NCBI RefSeq assembly: GCF_964355755.1
Contig: NC_092674.1
Location: 14,639,001 to 14,703,000 of the forward strand
Source: Antedon mediterranea
Lineage: Eukaryota > Echinodermata > Crinoidea > Comatulida > Antedonidae
Length of the DNA stretch: 64,000 bases
Reading direction: 5' to 3'
Shown: positions 10,743-22,992 of the stretch, piece by piece
Layout: each line of letters starts with the position of its first letter
Numbering within the stretch: the stretch's first letter is position 1
Program-made: the position numbers and the translations under genes
The notes under the pieces: generated by a model
The model's database searches: none
Told to the model about the DNA's origin: nothing
What the model saw: the letters and a program-made list of their open reading frames with translations, nothing else

Positions 10743-12196
10743 ATAGCTAGAATAAAAAGAAATAAACAAAACACCTAAAAAAAATAAATTTCAAACTGTC
10801 AAATTGTTTCCACAAACTAAACAAATTCAAGTTAAAAAGGCTATAACATCTCTTGTGTTCGACAGAAAAAATCGCTAATGAAGAATAATTCAACAAAAAT
10901 GTATACTGGTACCCATTTATCTAGACCATGGACCTATAAATTTGAGGTCCATGATTAGACTCAAAGTACTTGTGGTTGAATAGATACATAGTTTATATTT
11001 ATTCATAACTACAAATAAAATATTGGTGGAATGTTAATATTTTGAAATTAATAAAACATATATGTTAAATATAAATTTTGTTGTCTACGAATATGTTTGT
11101 GTATAACTGGTTATTTTTGGTGGACATATATAATTTTAACGAATGACAATTATATAAATATAGTACATACCGTTAATCTACTTTGGCAATAGTGTAGCTA
11201 CATCGAATGTTTTCTGGACCTGCCATGAAACACTGCCAGCATCAGAACTGAAGTAGCCCTTAAACTTATTTCTGATATCGAGATCGCTTGATGCAAGAAA
11301 ATGCAAATCTTTACCCCGAATATTTCAAAATTAACTTTTAACTAAAAAGTTATACATTATAACATCCAATTCACTTTAATTAATACTAGCCTCGAGTAAT
11401 AATATTCAATTTTTTAAATTTATCTCTAAAATCTAAATCTAAAATCTATCTTTCTTAAGTAAATGGATTATATCTCAATCAATATAATACGGCATTTGAT
11501 TTTGTCATAATAGAGAGACTTGAGAAATAAAAGTGGAGAATATGGTGAGGTCGCCCGGGTCGTTCAATTCGAGGTCGTCGCTTTCTGCACACCCAGGATA
11601 GGCGGCCCCCTTAACAAACATATAGGCCTAGCCTATTAAGCTAATCCTAGGCTAGGCCTAATATAAATAGGCTAGGACTACTACACTCACTTTGCCACAT
11701 AATTAAATCTGATCCTCTCTCAATCCTTCTAATCTAATCAACTGCTCAGTTATTTGTTGGATGTATATGCATGATGGTTTTAATACATATTTTCTGGCCT
11801 TAGCCTACTCCGTCTTGACATCATACTACGAGGAATCTTCATCTATTAGTAGAGGCCTAGAGTCTCCAGATGATCCTGTTGAACGCACGTCCTAATAACT
11901 AAAACTCAGCCATTTAAATCCAGTAAATTAAATATAGCTGCATGGATGATATGATAAAAGAAATATTTTATCCGCATGCTCATTTTTAAACCTGCTCGAA
12001 CACCATATCATCAAAAATTGGAAACTGGGGAAGAAGATGAAGAAAAGTTGCTAATTTGCATAAAACTACTGTAAAATGACCTGGTCCTACAATACTAAAC
12101 ACCACCAGATACCTACCAGAGCAAAACATCCTACCACCTGCTTAAAATTGATTATTAATGGTATATTATTTTCAAAGCTCAATTCTTTCATTTTCT
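10743..12196. other. No gene seen
   Basis: AT-rich DNA, no frame with recognisable motifs. Two TAGGCCTA-rich patches (about 11630-11680 and 11800-11870) and a short GC-rich patch (about 11545-11610) stand out, without an assignable role. Confidence 0.45.
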
Positions 12197-12302
12197 GATA
12201 AAATTTAAGTTAAAAATTAAATTTCTTGTATGTCGCAATTCCAGATTCGAATGCGTTTGATCATCATAATATTAATGAAACGATTGCGTTCATCCATGTC
12301 TA
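12197..12302 (+). repeat. Diverged direct repeat, left copy
   Basis: Matches about 16795-16910 in the same orientation: TTGATAAAATT-like start, CAATTCCAGA, CGTTTGATCATCATAAT, GTTCATCCA(C/T)GTCTATTG. The two copies flank the giant inverted repeat and MITE between them, so they could be remains of one older element split by later insertions, or two separate copies. Confidence 0.6.
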
Positions 12303-12400
12303 TTGTATTTGTTACGTGATGCTACGCATGAGGGCGTACTAATATTTATAATGTGCACAGTCTCTCTCTTACGATCAGTGGATACAAGCAGATGTCTAAA

Positions 12401-15400
12401 TACTCTAGTAGCTAGATCAACTTTCGTATGCACTTTGAGGTCCAGAGAATTTGACTTCAGAAATTGGTTTAGGGTGGTCAAACAATCATTTTTGGCTTGG
12501 TTACACATTTTGAAAATGTGGCGAAAGGTCAAAAGGTCAGGGTGAAAGGTCATAAAACAAAACACCAATATGTCCTTAAATCTCAACAACCACTGGTCAC
12601 AGCGAAGTAATTTTGGTCTCAAATTGATCAGAAGGTATACATTTATATTCAGTCTAATGGGACATTTTAGTCAAAAATGACCGGAAATGCCATTTCTGAC
12701 CTTTGACCCACACCTCAGGGCATGTATGTATCTCCGTAACTACTGATCGTAGACACTTAAATTTGGTCTTAAATTGTTTGAAATAAATATTTATTATTTG
12801 TAGCACATTTTTAAAAATGTTACAAAAGGTCAAAGGGTCAAGGTCAAAGGTTATATGAACAAATAAAAATAGATACTTGTATCTCGGCAACCACTCGTCG
12901 CAGCAAGTCAATTTTAGTCTCAAAATGTTCAGAAGGCATGCTTTCATATTCAATCTAATGGGACATTTTAGTCAAAAATTATCAGAAATGCCATTTCTGA
13001 CCTTTGACCCACATATCATGGCATCTTCATATCTCTGTAAGTACTGGTCGTAGAAACTTAAATTTGGTATAAAATTGTTCGAAGTATACATATTTACATT
13101 CATTGTAATAGAAAATGTGGTTAAAAGATGAACAGAAATACTATTACTAATGTTTCTAACAAAAAACATATCTCTACATAACTTATCCTTAGACAGTAAT
13201 GTTATGCAATAACTGATACTTTAAATTGTTTCAATTTCAAGTACTAGTTATTGCTGTCCCCAAGAACATTTTGATAGAAACGTCAAGCTCAACAGTTCTT
13301 TTCAGAATGCTAGAAGTAACTTGCCATGTGTATCCGATTAAACTCCCCGGGCATTTATTGTTCAAAGGGGTTTTTAGGGGCAGGGGAGGCATCTTTATTT
13401 GTGGTATAATATGGTAATATGTATAATCAAATAAATACCACCTAGATGTAAACAAAAATACAGCACAATTAATATCAAAAAGTGAAAAAAATGCTTGGTA
13501 AATTGTAGATTATGGTAGTTAATGTAATGTGTTGTGATACAATTATTGTGTAAATGCATGTGGCGGGTGTATTCCACATGGTGTTCTATTAGAGGGAATG
13601 GTGGCGTTTATTTGAGAGAGGCTTTTATTCAAAGCGGGTGTTAATTCGAATAAATACTCTAATTTTAATAATTATAATTCGTTTCTCAACTGATAAAAGG
13701 TACTTTACATGATTCGTTTTCTTCTTTATGCTTTTTAACGAAATGTTTCTGTCTTTTAGAATAAAAGTGACACTGTCATAGATAACATTAAATGGATCTT
13801 CTCTTCCAGGTGCCAGTATAATGATATAAAACAATGACATATCATTATCCTGACACAATTGCACTCATAATGGATCTTCATTCTATCATCTGTTTGTTTG
13901 TGACTACAATTTGACAACAATCTTTTGCATATTTTTAAATGCCAATACATAGCTTCATTACTATTGTACAATATGTCCAGCTTTCCTGAAAACACCCTTG
14001 TGTACTGTAGTACAGTGTTGTAGTATGATTTTATCTGATGCTTTTATTGTCAATGAATTCAGTACCTAAAACATGTCAATAGTGGTATTGATAATAAATC
14101 TCCAGAAACATATATTGTTTTATTATCTACACTGGGAACAGACGTGTATAATATACACCGACAAAACTTATACATATTATGTATAAGTTTTGTCGGTAAC
14201 ATTCAAAAATATTATGCAACAGTGTTACGGAATAATGACAATGAATTGGTCTATTAGTTGTCTGTGATACCTTTTATTACATGATTGTACTTGCAACAGG
14301 ATAGAATGAGGTTTATTCCAGTTATTATTCTTATTATATTAATTTTTTTTTTATCTGGGGTGTATTTATTTGATTATACATGTTACCATTATTACACCCA
14401 AACAAAATAAACGCCTTCCCTGAATAACTAAATGCCCGGACCTTTTATTCGGGTAACTATAGTAAGTTACTTCTAGCATTCTTAACTGTTGAGCTCGAGT
14501 ATTTATTCGAATTAACACCCGCTTTGAATAAAAGCCTCCATTCCCTCCAATAGAACATCATGTGGAATGCCACATGCATTTACAAAATAATTGTATCACA
14601 ACACATTTCATTAATTACCATAATCTACAATTTACCAAGCATTTTGACATAATGTTATTTTTTTATATTAATTGTGCTGTATTTTTTTACATCTAGGTGG
14701 TATTTATTTGATTATACATGTTACCATATTATACCCCAAATAAAGATGCCTCCCCTCCCCCTAAAAACCCTTTTGAACAATAAATGCCCGGGGCGTTTAA
14801 TCGGATACACATGGCAAGTTACTTTTAGCATTCTGAAAAGAACTGTTGAGCTTGACGTTTATATCAAAATGTTCTCGTGGACAGCAATAACTAGTAGGCC
14901 TACTTGAAATTGAAACAATTTAAAGTATCATATTGCATAACATTACTGTCTAAGGATAAGTTGTGTAGAGACATGTTTTTTGTTTGAAACATTGGTAATA
15001 GTATTTTCTGTTCATCTTTTAACCACATTTTCTATTACAATGAATGTAAATATGTATATTTCGAACAATTTGATACCAAATTTAAGTTTCTACGACCAGT
15101 ACTTACAGAGATATGAAAATGCCCTGGTATGTGGGTCAAAGGTCAGAAATGGCATTTCTGATTATTTTTTACTAAAATGCCCCATTAGACGGAATATAAA
15201 TGCATGCCTTCTGAACATTTTGAGACCAAAATTGACTTGCTGCGACCAGTGGTTGCCGAGATACAAGTACCTTTATTTATTTGTTTATATAACCCTTGAC
15301 CCTGACCCTTTGACCTTTTGTAACATTTTTCAAAATGTTTTTCAAATAACAAAATATATATTTCGAACAATTTAAAACCAAATTCAAGTGTCTACGACCA

Positions 15401-15743
15401 GTAGTTACGGAGATAAATACATGCCCTGGGTTGTGGGTCAAAGGTCAGAAATGGCATTTCCGGTCATTTTAAACTAAAATGTCCCATTAGACTGAATACA
15501 AATGTATACCTTCTGATCAATTTGAGACCAAAATTACTTCGCTGTGACCAGTGGTTGTTGAGATTTAAGGACATATTGGTGTTTGGTCTTATGACCTTTC
15601 ACCCTGACCTTTTGACCTTTCGCCACATTTTCAAAATGTGTAACCAAGCCAAAAATGATTGTTTGACCACCCTAAACCAATTTCTGAAGTCAAATTCTCT
15701 GGACCTCAAAGTGCATACGAAAGTTGATCTAGCTACTAGAGTA
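12401..15743. mobile_element. Giant inverted repeat / fold-back element (3.3 kb)
   Basis: Left arm 12401-13659 and right arm 14497-15743 are reverse complements of each other with scattered differences, ending TACTCTAGTAGCTAGATC and GATCTAGCTACTAGAGTA. The spacer is about 840 bp. Each arm contains four direct repeats of about 150 bp (phase marks TCTC at 12581, 12731, 12882 and 13032 on the left), every one with a variant of ATCTC-GTAACTACTGGTCGTAG followed by TGACCTTTGACC-type sequence. The inner part of each arm is unique sequence. No coding capacity was found. Target duplication is unclear (at best AAA). A non-autonomous fold-back DNA transposon is the simplest reading. Confidence 0.75.
14158..14196. 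repeat. Perfect 18-bp-arm hairpin in the inverted-repeat spacer
   Basis: CCGACAAAACTTATACAT, a 3-nt loop ATT, then the exact reverse complement. A second small palindrome GTGTATAATATACAC lies directly to its left. Together they could extrude as a cruciform; no function is assigned. Confidence 0.85.
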
Positions 15744-15749
15744 AAAAGC

Positions 15750-16241
15750 TTAAAGACCCATTCCCTAAATTGTTTACGCTTTGTAATGCATACAGTATAT
15801 TACTTTAAAAACATTAAATCAGGTTATTTCTTGTCTTAGATACAACAGAACAATACACCCAAGTAGCTTGCGGTGAATGTCCTCTCATGGACGGTCTTTA
15901 GGCCAATCTAGATAGGCTTAGTTTTGTAGGCCTAGCTGGTAAACAACAGTAACGTACGAACATTGTACGCTAGATAGGCCTAGCCTGACGTTGTTTAGTT
16001 GCTGCATTAATTGTCTTTCTGTGAATCACAGAAGAAAAACTAAAATATCAATCCATGCGCAATGCATGTTGGGATTTAGCGGGCCGCTAAAATGATTAGA
16101 ATCTACTATTTTTTCACATGTTTTACCGTTCAAAGAAGACAAAAAGTTATCGCAATAGGAATGTGTAGTATTTATTTTTACATTAAATGTTGTTTGTGAC
16201 CTTAAATTAGATCTAAAAATGTAGGGAATGATCAGACTTAA
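15750..16241. mobile_element. TTAA-type MITE, copy 1
   Basis: Starts TTAAAGACCCATTCCCT and ends AGGGAATGATCAGACTTAA. It shares most of its length with the copy at 38.7-39.3 kb: GTGGACGGTCTTAGGC-like, TAGTTTTGTAGGCCTAGC, TTGCTGCATTAATTGTC, GTTATCGCAATAGGA. TIRs of about 14 bp next to TTAA suggest a piggyBac- or Kolobok-mobilised non-autonomous element (inference from the TTAA target). This copy lacks about 100 bp present in the other. Confidence 0.75.
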
Positions 16242-17389
16242 GTCATTAGGCTGAGTTGAGTTAACATAAAAGTCTTCACGTTTCTTAATATGGGTATAAC
16301 ACACGAAACTGTGTTCATGGTCAACTGTGAGGCGCTACCAATGCATTTATTTGATCAAATACATTCTATATGCTATACACTATAACATTTAAAAATAAAT
16401 AACTTTTTTTAACTTTTTTATTGTATCTGCCAATCTCTTTCAACAATATATTGTAATGTATTGATTCATTTGAAAACCAAAACAACTTACTTACTTACGA
16501 TGAAAGGCTTTAAAGTCTGAAAAGTTAAAAGTGTACATCCATCTCTATGCCATAATTTGACAATGACATGAAAGGTACATGCACCACCATCAAACAATGT
16601 TTGAGTGAATGGTTTGATAACTTAGTTTCTTTAAAGGAGCTTGGTGATGTTAGTATTTGAACCTACTAATTGGCCAGAAGATAATATTGATGCCCTTCAT
16701 TTGTATAGTGCAGATGAAGTGAATTTGTTAGTGGAACATTAACAATTTGCAACTAGATGCCAACCACCTTCAACAAATATATTACAATATTCACATCATT
16801 TTGATAAAATTGAAGTTAAAATTGAATTTCTCGCCGTCACAATTCCAGAAGCAAATACGTTTGATCATCATAATAGTAACGAAATGAACATGTTCATCCA
16901 CGTCTATTGTGTATTGTATTCAGTGATCAACTATGAGGCGCTACCGATGCTTTTATTTGGTCAAATAAATTCTAGCCACATCAAAACCCACGCAATTTAC
17001 TCTGCCTGGTGCAATAATCGGTTCCGGTAAATTTTTAGACGTAAATGATATTTTGGAGTAGATGATGACTTTTTTACCAAGTGGTCCCAGGGTATAAGAT
17101 GGCCTGAAGAACGATGTTTATTTTGTAATCAACGATAATGTGAATGTGTGGCAACGTTTGACAGGAAAGACGTCCGTGTATCGAGATGATTGTGGGGCAT
17201 GAAACAGTAAAACAGCATCATACTACACGCCATATACTGTATCATAGATTCCAGAGGCTGTTTGTCTTATGTGGATCTTAAAATGGATTATATTGTAAAA
17301 CTTTTAAACTAAAACGAATACCGCTCAAACCGCAACCACTTGAAGAGGAAATAATTGTTTTCCGTAGGCTATACTATGTGACATTAAAA
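16242..17389. other. No gene seen; short diverged repeats
   Basis: A segment at about 16318-16370 (TGAGGCGCTACCAATGC, ATTTATTTGATCAAAT) recurs at about 16924-16973. The right copy of the repeat described at 12.2 kb occupies about 16795-16910. Otherwise AT-rich DNA without supported genes. Confidence 0.45.
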
Positions 17390-17948
17390 GCAGACAAAGA
17401 GTACAAAAAGAGATTTTATAACGACAACGGAGGAAACAGATGAAAATAGCACTGTGCCACCGCCGAGAGATTTAAAGCATGTGAAGAATGCAAAGTTCAT
17501 GTAATTGTAAGGCATCAAATCAAACCCATCAATTTACCACAGAAAAAATATCGCATATGACATCCTTGTACTTTTTTATGCATATGATACCAAATTCATT
17601 AGGGACATATTCTACAATGGCAAAGAAAAACCGGCATCAGTCGTTTTATATTTTGATTAACAGATATCTGACATTTCAAAGTTTTGCAATCCATCTTCAA
17701 AACATCCTAGTGTGTTGGGTATTGATGGTATGTTTAACCTTGGAGCCTGTTTTGTGACTACAACAGTCACCACACCAACATTTACAGGAAAACAACAAAT
17801 TTGCATCCTATTATGCTTGGCCCAGTGTTTTTACACTGGGATGGACTTTTCGAGACCTATCAACGATTTTTAACGCATCTGCAGAACATCCTAGTGTGTT
17901 GGGTATTGATCGTACATTTAACATTGGAGGCTGTTTTGTGACTACAAC
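17390..17948 (+). pseudogene. Transposase-like relic with an internal 183-bp tandem duplication (left half)
   Basis: Broken plus-strand frames give KEKPASVV-LYF, SSKHPSVLGID, FN-GACFVTTT and GSVFLHWDGLFETYQ-like motifs. These resemble the catalytic core of a MULE-like transposase family common in invertebrates (family guess). The segment beginning AACATCCTAGTGTGTTGGG occurs twice, at 17701 and 17884, a 183-bp (61-codon) tandem duplication. The second copy is interrupted at GACTACAAC by the P-type transposon and resumes at 30634. The first copy is uninterrupted and shows the target before insertion. Confidence 0.5.
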
Positions 17949-17979
17949 CATGGAGTAAAGAATAAGAGGAGACACAACT
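17949..17979 (+). repeat. Left 31-bp TIR of the P-type transposon
   Basis: Begins CATGGAGTAAAG and is the exact reverse complement of 30603-30633. Sequence beyond position 31 diverges between the ends, so the boundary is sharp. Confidence 0.93.
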
Positions 17980-18115
17980 CAGCCTAGCTATCCAGTTAAT
18001 CCAATTAGTATCACGCTGTGCGGTAGTGCTTAAGCATAGGGTAATAAACTTCCCATAACGATCCTTTGAAGAACATCCTGTTTACCCGTGCAGCTCGCTG
18101 CAGAGTCGGCTCTGA

Positions 18116-18125
18116 TTACGTAACG
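18116..18125. promoter_or_regulatory. Subterminal palindromic motif TTACGTAACG, left end
   Basis: TTACGTAACG lies 167 bp inside the left terminus; TTACGTAACGG lies about 113 bp inside the right terminus (30510-30520). Drosophila P has subterminal inverted repeats and transposase-binding sites inside its TIRs (established). These paired motifs are candidates for the same role (inference). Confidence 0.4.
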
Positions 18126-18365
18126 CCCTAATTAAGGAAGAAGCCAGGCATGACATCGGTGACAAGAAAAGTAAACAGAGGCTGCGCAGTAGTTTCTAAT
18201 ACATCACAGTGAAGCATGACCTTTGTGCAGTTGTTCATTGTTCTTTGAGCTTTTTTCTCGAAAAAACCGTTTAAAAATCGAGTAATTTTTCACGGAGATA
18301 TCGCAGTTTTTATACCAGCTAACAAATTAATCATATTTTTTATCAAGCCATAGACGTATCATTTG

Positions 18366-20288
18366 GTAAGTAGAAATTTTACCGTTTAAACAACTTTTTA
18401 ATTTACGAACCCTAGTTCATTTTGTAGCATATAAAAGACTCTAACTTATTTTAAAATCATATTTTAGTGCGCGCAAATGCGCGCATGAAAAAAATTATAT
18501 AATTTAAGCTCATGAATATTCAAAAATACACGTATAGTAGAATTCCAACGACACAATTTCTTATTTTTATTACTATATTTGACATTTAATTTATGTTTCA
18601 GTCTATATTATGACTGTTTAGTTCTTTTATTTTAGTCTGATATTGTATAATTAAATTATTTATGATATTAATATTATAAAATATATGGTTTTTACGATCA
18701 GAAACTTAGAGTTCAGTGAAATTGTAGGACTAAATTATCTATCGTTTAACGATGTGTGGACAGGCCTACTACACAGTAGGCCTATATTTTCGTAATATAT
18801 TATTATTTAATAAATGGCATGGCCTAAATAAGGATAACAAATATTTAATAATATAATGATGGACATATTTAGTGCATACCTTAACCGGTAGGCCTATCAA
18901 TAGGTTAATGCATAGGCGCGCCTATAGTAATAAAAAACAATATCAATAATAGTAGCAATACGTTTTTTATTAATATATTAATAATTGTAATAACGTTAGA
19001 AATAGTATTAGTAGTAATATTTTATTAAAGAAGAAATTAATCAATTGGTTTTAGTTTTCGGATAGTCGTTATTATGAAATATGGTATAAAATATTACGAG
19101 AATATTCGTTTAGTATCAACAGGGAGTAAAAATCGTTACTCCATTGTATCAACCCGTAACAACAACTACAAATTACATGTGTTGGTTAAAATTCAATTAC
19201 AAATATAGTCTATGCTCTTTTGTAATTATAAGCCATTGTTTAAAATGATTATGTACAGTTCGGGGATTAGGCCAAGTTGAGCCGCCGACAAGTTGAGCCG
19301 CCGCCAGAAAAACGTTATTTTCTATGAAACGCCAAATGCTTACTTTCGCCGGTGCTCGTTTCTATTTAATAGAAGTTCTATTTATATTAATTATTAGATA
19401 TAATAACGATGTATATTCCAAAGTTTATATATCACGGTTTTTAGTATATATTATTAAATATTATAATTAAAGAGAAATAATTATGAATATCTGACTTGTT
19501 TGTAGATTCCAAAATATAAGGCCTAAAACATGACCGAAAGTGATCGTTTTTAGCCAAAAATGACGTAAACATGTTTCCCCCTTAGGCGGCAGTTGTATGA
19601 ACTAGGCCTACTCCATTTTTCGGTAAAATAATTGCATAAAATCACCGTTTTTTAGTGAAATATTCTGTGTATTAACATTGTAAAATTCAATCAAATATGA
19701 TATTAAAAGATAGTAGATAAAAAATAATAATTATTTAACCTCATTCGAAGAGTATCAATACTCTATTACTTATTAGTCCTGAGAGACAACGTGATTTTAC
19801 GCGAGAAAAATATTATGGAGTGCACTGCATTTTTACCTTGAAAGATTAAAAACAATTAAATTATTAAATATGACTACTTTCCTTTGCTGTGTTGTTATGG
19901 CGGTTCAAACCAACAAAATTGTAGTATGTAATTATTATTTATTTTCATGACACAATAAACCTAAAGACCATGAACTTATGTACTAGGAAACCCCTCTATC
20001 ACTACGCGAAATGTCGTAAAAGACGCACTGGGCGTTTCATAGAAATTACCGGCGGCTCAACTTGTCGGCGGCCCAACCGGTCATATCCCGTTTTCCCCAG
20101 TTCGGTACATCGCGGTTAGTAAAACAATCTGCATTAGATAAAGGTCTTTGTGCTATTCCGCCTGTTTAGGCCTAAATAAATATTAGAAGTAGGCCTATTT
20201 TGTTAACTTAAGAAAATAGAATTTAGATTTATAATAATTTATTATTTATAGGCCTCTACTCATTACTGTTTTTATGTCGTTATTTCAG
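18366..20288 (+). other. Probable 5' intron of the transposase gene
   Basis: A strong donor (TTTG|GTAAGTAG at 18366) and an acceptor (TTATTTCAG ending 20288) just five bases upstream of the transposase ATG suggest a non-coding first exon and a 1.9-kb intron. The intron contains the MITE at 19.3-20.1 kb. The promoter would then lie between the left TIR and about 18.3 kb. Not verified by transcript data. Confidence 0.45.
19262..20098. mobile_element. MITE nested in the 5' region of the transposase gene
   Basis: Ends GGGGA/TCCCC are flanked by the direct repeat AGTTC (19257-19261 and 20099-20103). The TIRs share GCCGCCGACAAGTTGAGCC and TTCTATGAAACGCC in inverted orientation; AAGTTGAGCCGCCG is itself doubled in the left end. 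There is no coding sequence. It is a short non-autonomous DNA transposon of unknown superfamily. Confidence 0.75.
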
Positions 20289-20293
20289 TTTAA

Positions 20294-22126
20294 ATGAACG
20301 AATTACATCAATTGAATCTGGCAAATATTTGCCGGCTATGTCAATGTAACGGTACGACTGAGGAACATCGAAATCGTTCACTACCTTTCAAAAAGGAGAA
20401 ATACAGTGAACTTATCACAAAATGGCTGAATATTGATGTTAGCAACGATGATGAAAGTGTACACCCTCCTTGTATATGCTCAAAATGTGAACGGAAATTG
20501 CGAAGTTGGCGTGATAGGGCAAAGAAAAAGATGCACGTAACAGTTTCAATTGAGGTTAAGCCGTTTATTGCACATTCGTCTTCTGATTGCTTAATTTGTG
20601 GTCCTGCTGCATTAAACCGCGATGTTCTGGAGATTGAATCCATAAAACGAGGCTACATTGTAGTAAAGGAAGAAAAACGCCTAATTTTAATTGAATTTGA
20701 TTCAGCCATTTTACAAAATAAGCGATGCGTTTCTATTCAAAGCAACGGTAACTGGGAAATTGTTATACGAGGTAAAAAAATAGATCATAAAAACTGCGCC
20801 TTTCTTTCAGATATACCAGAAGTTTTGGAAACCGAAAACATTAGCACTTTTCTAGATCTCATATCTATGCCTTTATGTGGTGGTAACCTGATTCCAGCCC
20901 CTTTGAAAATGAAAACTTCTTTTAAGGGTACAAATGGGAAAGAAATTGCCTATGTTGAAGATGACATTATCAGGCATGTTAAGTGCGAGGTTTTTGTAGC
21001 AACCGGTCGCCAATGTAAAGTTTGTCGCGTGTATGGAGTAAATGTTAGAGCGATGACGGCGTATGCACGCAAGAGAACGAAAAACTTCTTAAAAACCGAA
21101 TCATCGTCACATGTGACGTTTTCCGTTCTTTCCGAAGAAGAAAAGAAAAAAAGATTACAGAACATGAAGAAAGATAAAAAACGTCTCACAGCAAGGAACA
21201 AGACACTAACAAATGAAATCGCAGAAATGCTAAACAAGGAATCTGTGAAGTTAAACGACAAACAAAACGATGCATTTTGCACTATTCTAGATGAGTCTAA
21301 ATGTTCGTTGAACTTTCCTGACGGATCTCCAGAAAAACTACTTTTTGAAGAACAACTGCAGGCAGTAGCGTTACGAAACAAGAAAGGAATAAGATGGCAC
21401 CCAGCTATAATGCGCTTATGCATGGCCCTACACACCAAATCTCCTGCCGCTTACCAATTTTTAAAGGAGTCTGGGATGCTTGTGTTACCACACATAAACA
21501 CTATCAGCAGGTACAAGCACTTTACAGATGCTGTAGCTGGTATAAATCCCGATATTTTAAAGCACGTGGCAACAGAGATGAAGATTCATTCTCAAAAGGA
21601 TTATGAAAAGAATGTTGTTATTGCTATTGATGAAATGAACATCAAGAGCGGGATGGTTTATAATCACAAAACCGGAAAAATCGACGGTATGACAGAACTG
21701 GGAGCACTGAATGAAGAACTCAAAACGTTCCGAATGTCAGTAGAAGGACGAAACCAAAGTGAATGCGCAACGCATGTCCTAGTAATCATGGTGATGGGCA
21801 TCTTTACGAGTCACCGATTACCCATTGCATATTACCCATGTCGAGCAATGACAGGGGACCAACTATTTCCAATTATCTGGAATATTGTTGAAGCTCTAGA
21901 ATTCTTAAGCTTAAAAGTCCGTGCAGTTATTGCAGACGGAGCGTCCACCAACAGAAAATTTTTCAAAATACATAGCACTGACGACGACCGACTGCAATAC
22001 AAGACTGTCAACCTGTATGCACGCGATAGAGATATATATTTCTTCTCGGATGTCCCGCACCTTATAAAGACAACACGAAACAATTGGGAGAAGTCTTGGT
22101 CCAGCAGAACTTCAAGAAAACTAATG
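20294..22126 (+). CDS. P-superfamily (THAP9-like) transposase, exon carrying N-terminus and catalytic core
   Basis: This 611-codon exon starts at the ATG after an acceptor and ends at a donor (ATG|GTAAGT); the frame then runs through a few residues to a stop if unspliced. Residues 13-16 (CRLC) and 57-65 (HPPCICSKC) form a Cys cluster resembling a ZAD or other zinc finger; no THAP C2CH pattern is seen. Further CxxC pairs are at 99-102 and 241-244, and residues 281-315 are a charged probable coiled coil. The core holds IDEMNIKSG (D446), LVIMVMGIF, ADGASTNRKFF (D548) and RDIYFFSDVPHLIKTTRN, all typical of P-type/THAP9 transposases, which excise and reinsert DNA in the nucleus. D446 and D548 are candidate catalytic residues. 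Intact here. Confidence 0.85.
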
Positions 22127-22224
22127 GTAAGTTATACGTTACCGTATCCAAACCGATAAATCTTAATCGGTTAAATAAATTATTTTTTGTAAAACAAATA
22201 ATAATAATCTTCTTTTGTCCACAG

Positions 22225-22992
22225 AACAAAGGAAAACCAATCAAATGGTCGCATCTGGTAAAAATCTACGAACATGATATAGGTCTTGAACAGAAATCTC
22301 CTGGACTAAGAATTTTACATAAACTAAAGAACGAGCATATCTACTTGACACCATCATTGCGGATGCGAGTGTACCTTGCTGCACAGGTATTGAGATCAAA
22401 AGCTATGTTAATGAACCTATATGTCACAACCGACCCTACTATCCTGATTTGACATTTAATACTTTTTAACACGTTTTCTCACAGGTACTTAGTAGCACTG
22501 TTGCTAACGCTTTAGAGCTACTTGGTGATGACGAGCTTTCCTCAACGGTACAATTTGTTAGGATGTTCAATCGTTTTTTCGATTGCTTGAACGTTAAGAA
22601 TTCTTACGAGGGTAGGAATAAAAGAAATCCAGACCTTAACCCATACCGCAGCTCCAATGACGAACGCTTTACGGTAGGTCCTCGTCATAATGTCTAGATT
22701 TTTATTCAAATAAAACAAAGTGCAGTTATATTTGCTCATTATTGTATTATAGTAGGTACTGTAAATTTATTTCATGTTATAAAAGAAATGGCTTTTCAAA
22801 TATGTACGGTAATCATGAATGATAAGCCAGCCTACCTACATTCAGACATTTATTTGATAATTTTATATTCTCAGTGGCTGACAGACGTGTTTTTGAAATA
22901 CATCGACGACTGGGAAAATCAGCCTACAGTGGGAACGGGAAACGCAAAACGCTGCTTAAGCGAACAAACACTTACTGGCTTACGGATAACAG
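22225..22992 (+). CDS. P-type transposase, exons 2-4
   Basis: Three further exons in consistent phase: 22225-22386 (acceptor TTTTGTCCACAG, reads KPIKWSHLVKIYEHDI and LTPSLRMRVYLAAQ), 22485-22673 (acceptor TTTTCTCACAG, reads ANALELLGDDEL and RNPDLNPYRSSNDERF) and 22875-22992 (acceptor TATATTCTCAG, reads WLTDVFLKYIDDWE and LSEQTLTGLRIT, leaving one base over). These blocks belong to the C-terminal half of P/THAP9 transposases, where the third acidic catalytic residue lies (E is present in several candidates). Introns are short (about 100-200 bp). Each exon would be overlooked as a separate tiny reading frame. Confidence 0.8.

Noticed and set aside
13226-13455. Short frames in the inverted-repeat arms, present in both arms
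   Set aside because: Their duplication only reflects the inverted repeat; the arms differ by frame-breaking changes.
20294-22159. RAG1/Transib-like recombinase, because of the N-terminal Cys cluster
   Set aside because: Core motifs (FSDVPHLIKTTRN, LNPYRSSNDERF, NQDPLEQYFSKQR), CATG termini of 31 bp and a 7-bp duplication fit the P superfamily; RAG/Transib elements make 5-bp duplications and start CAC.
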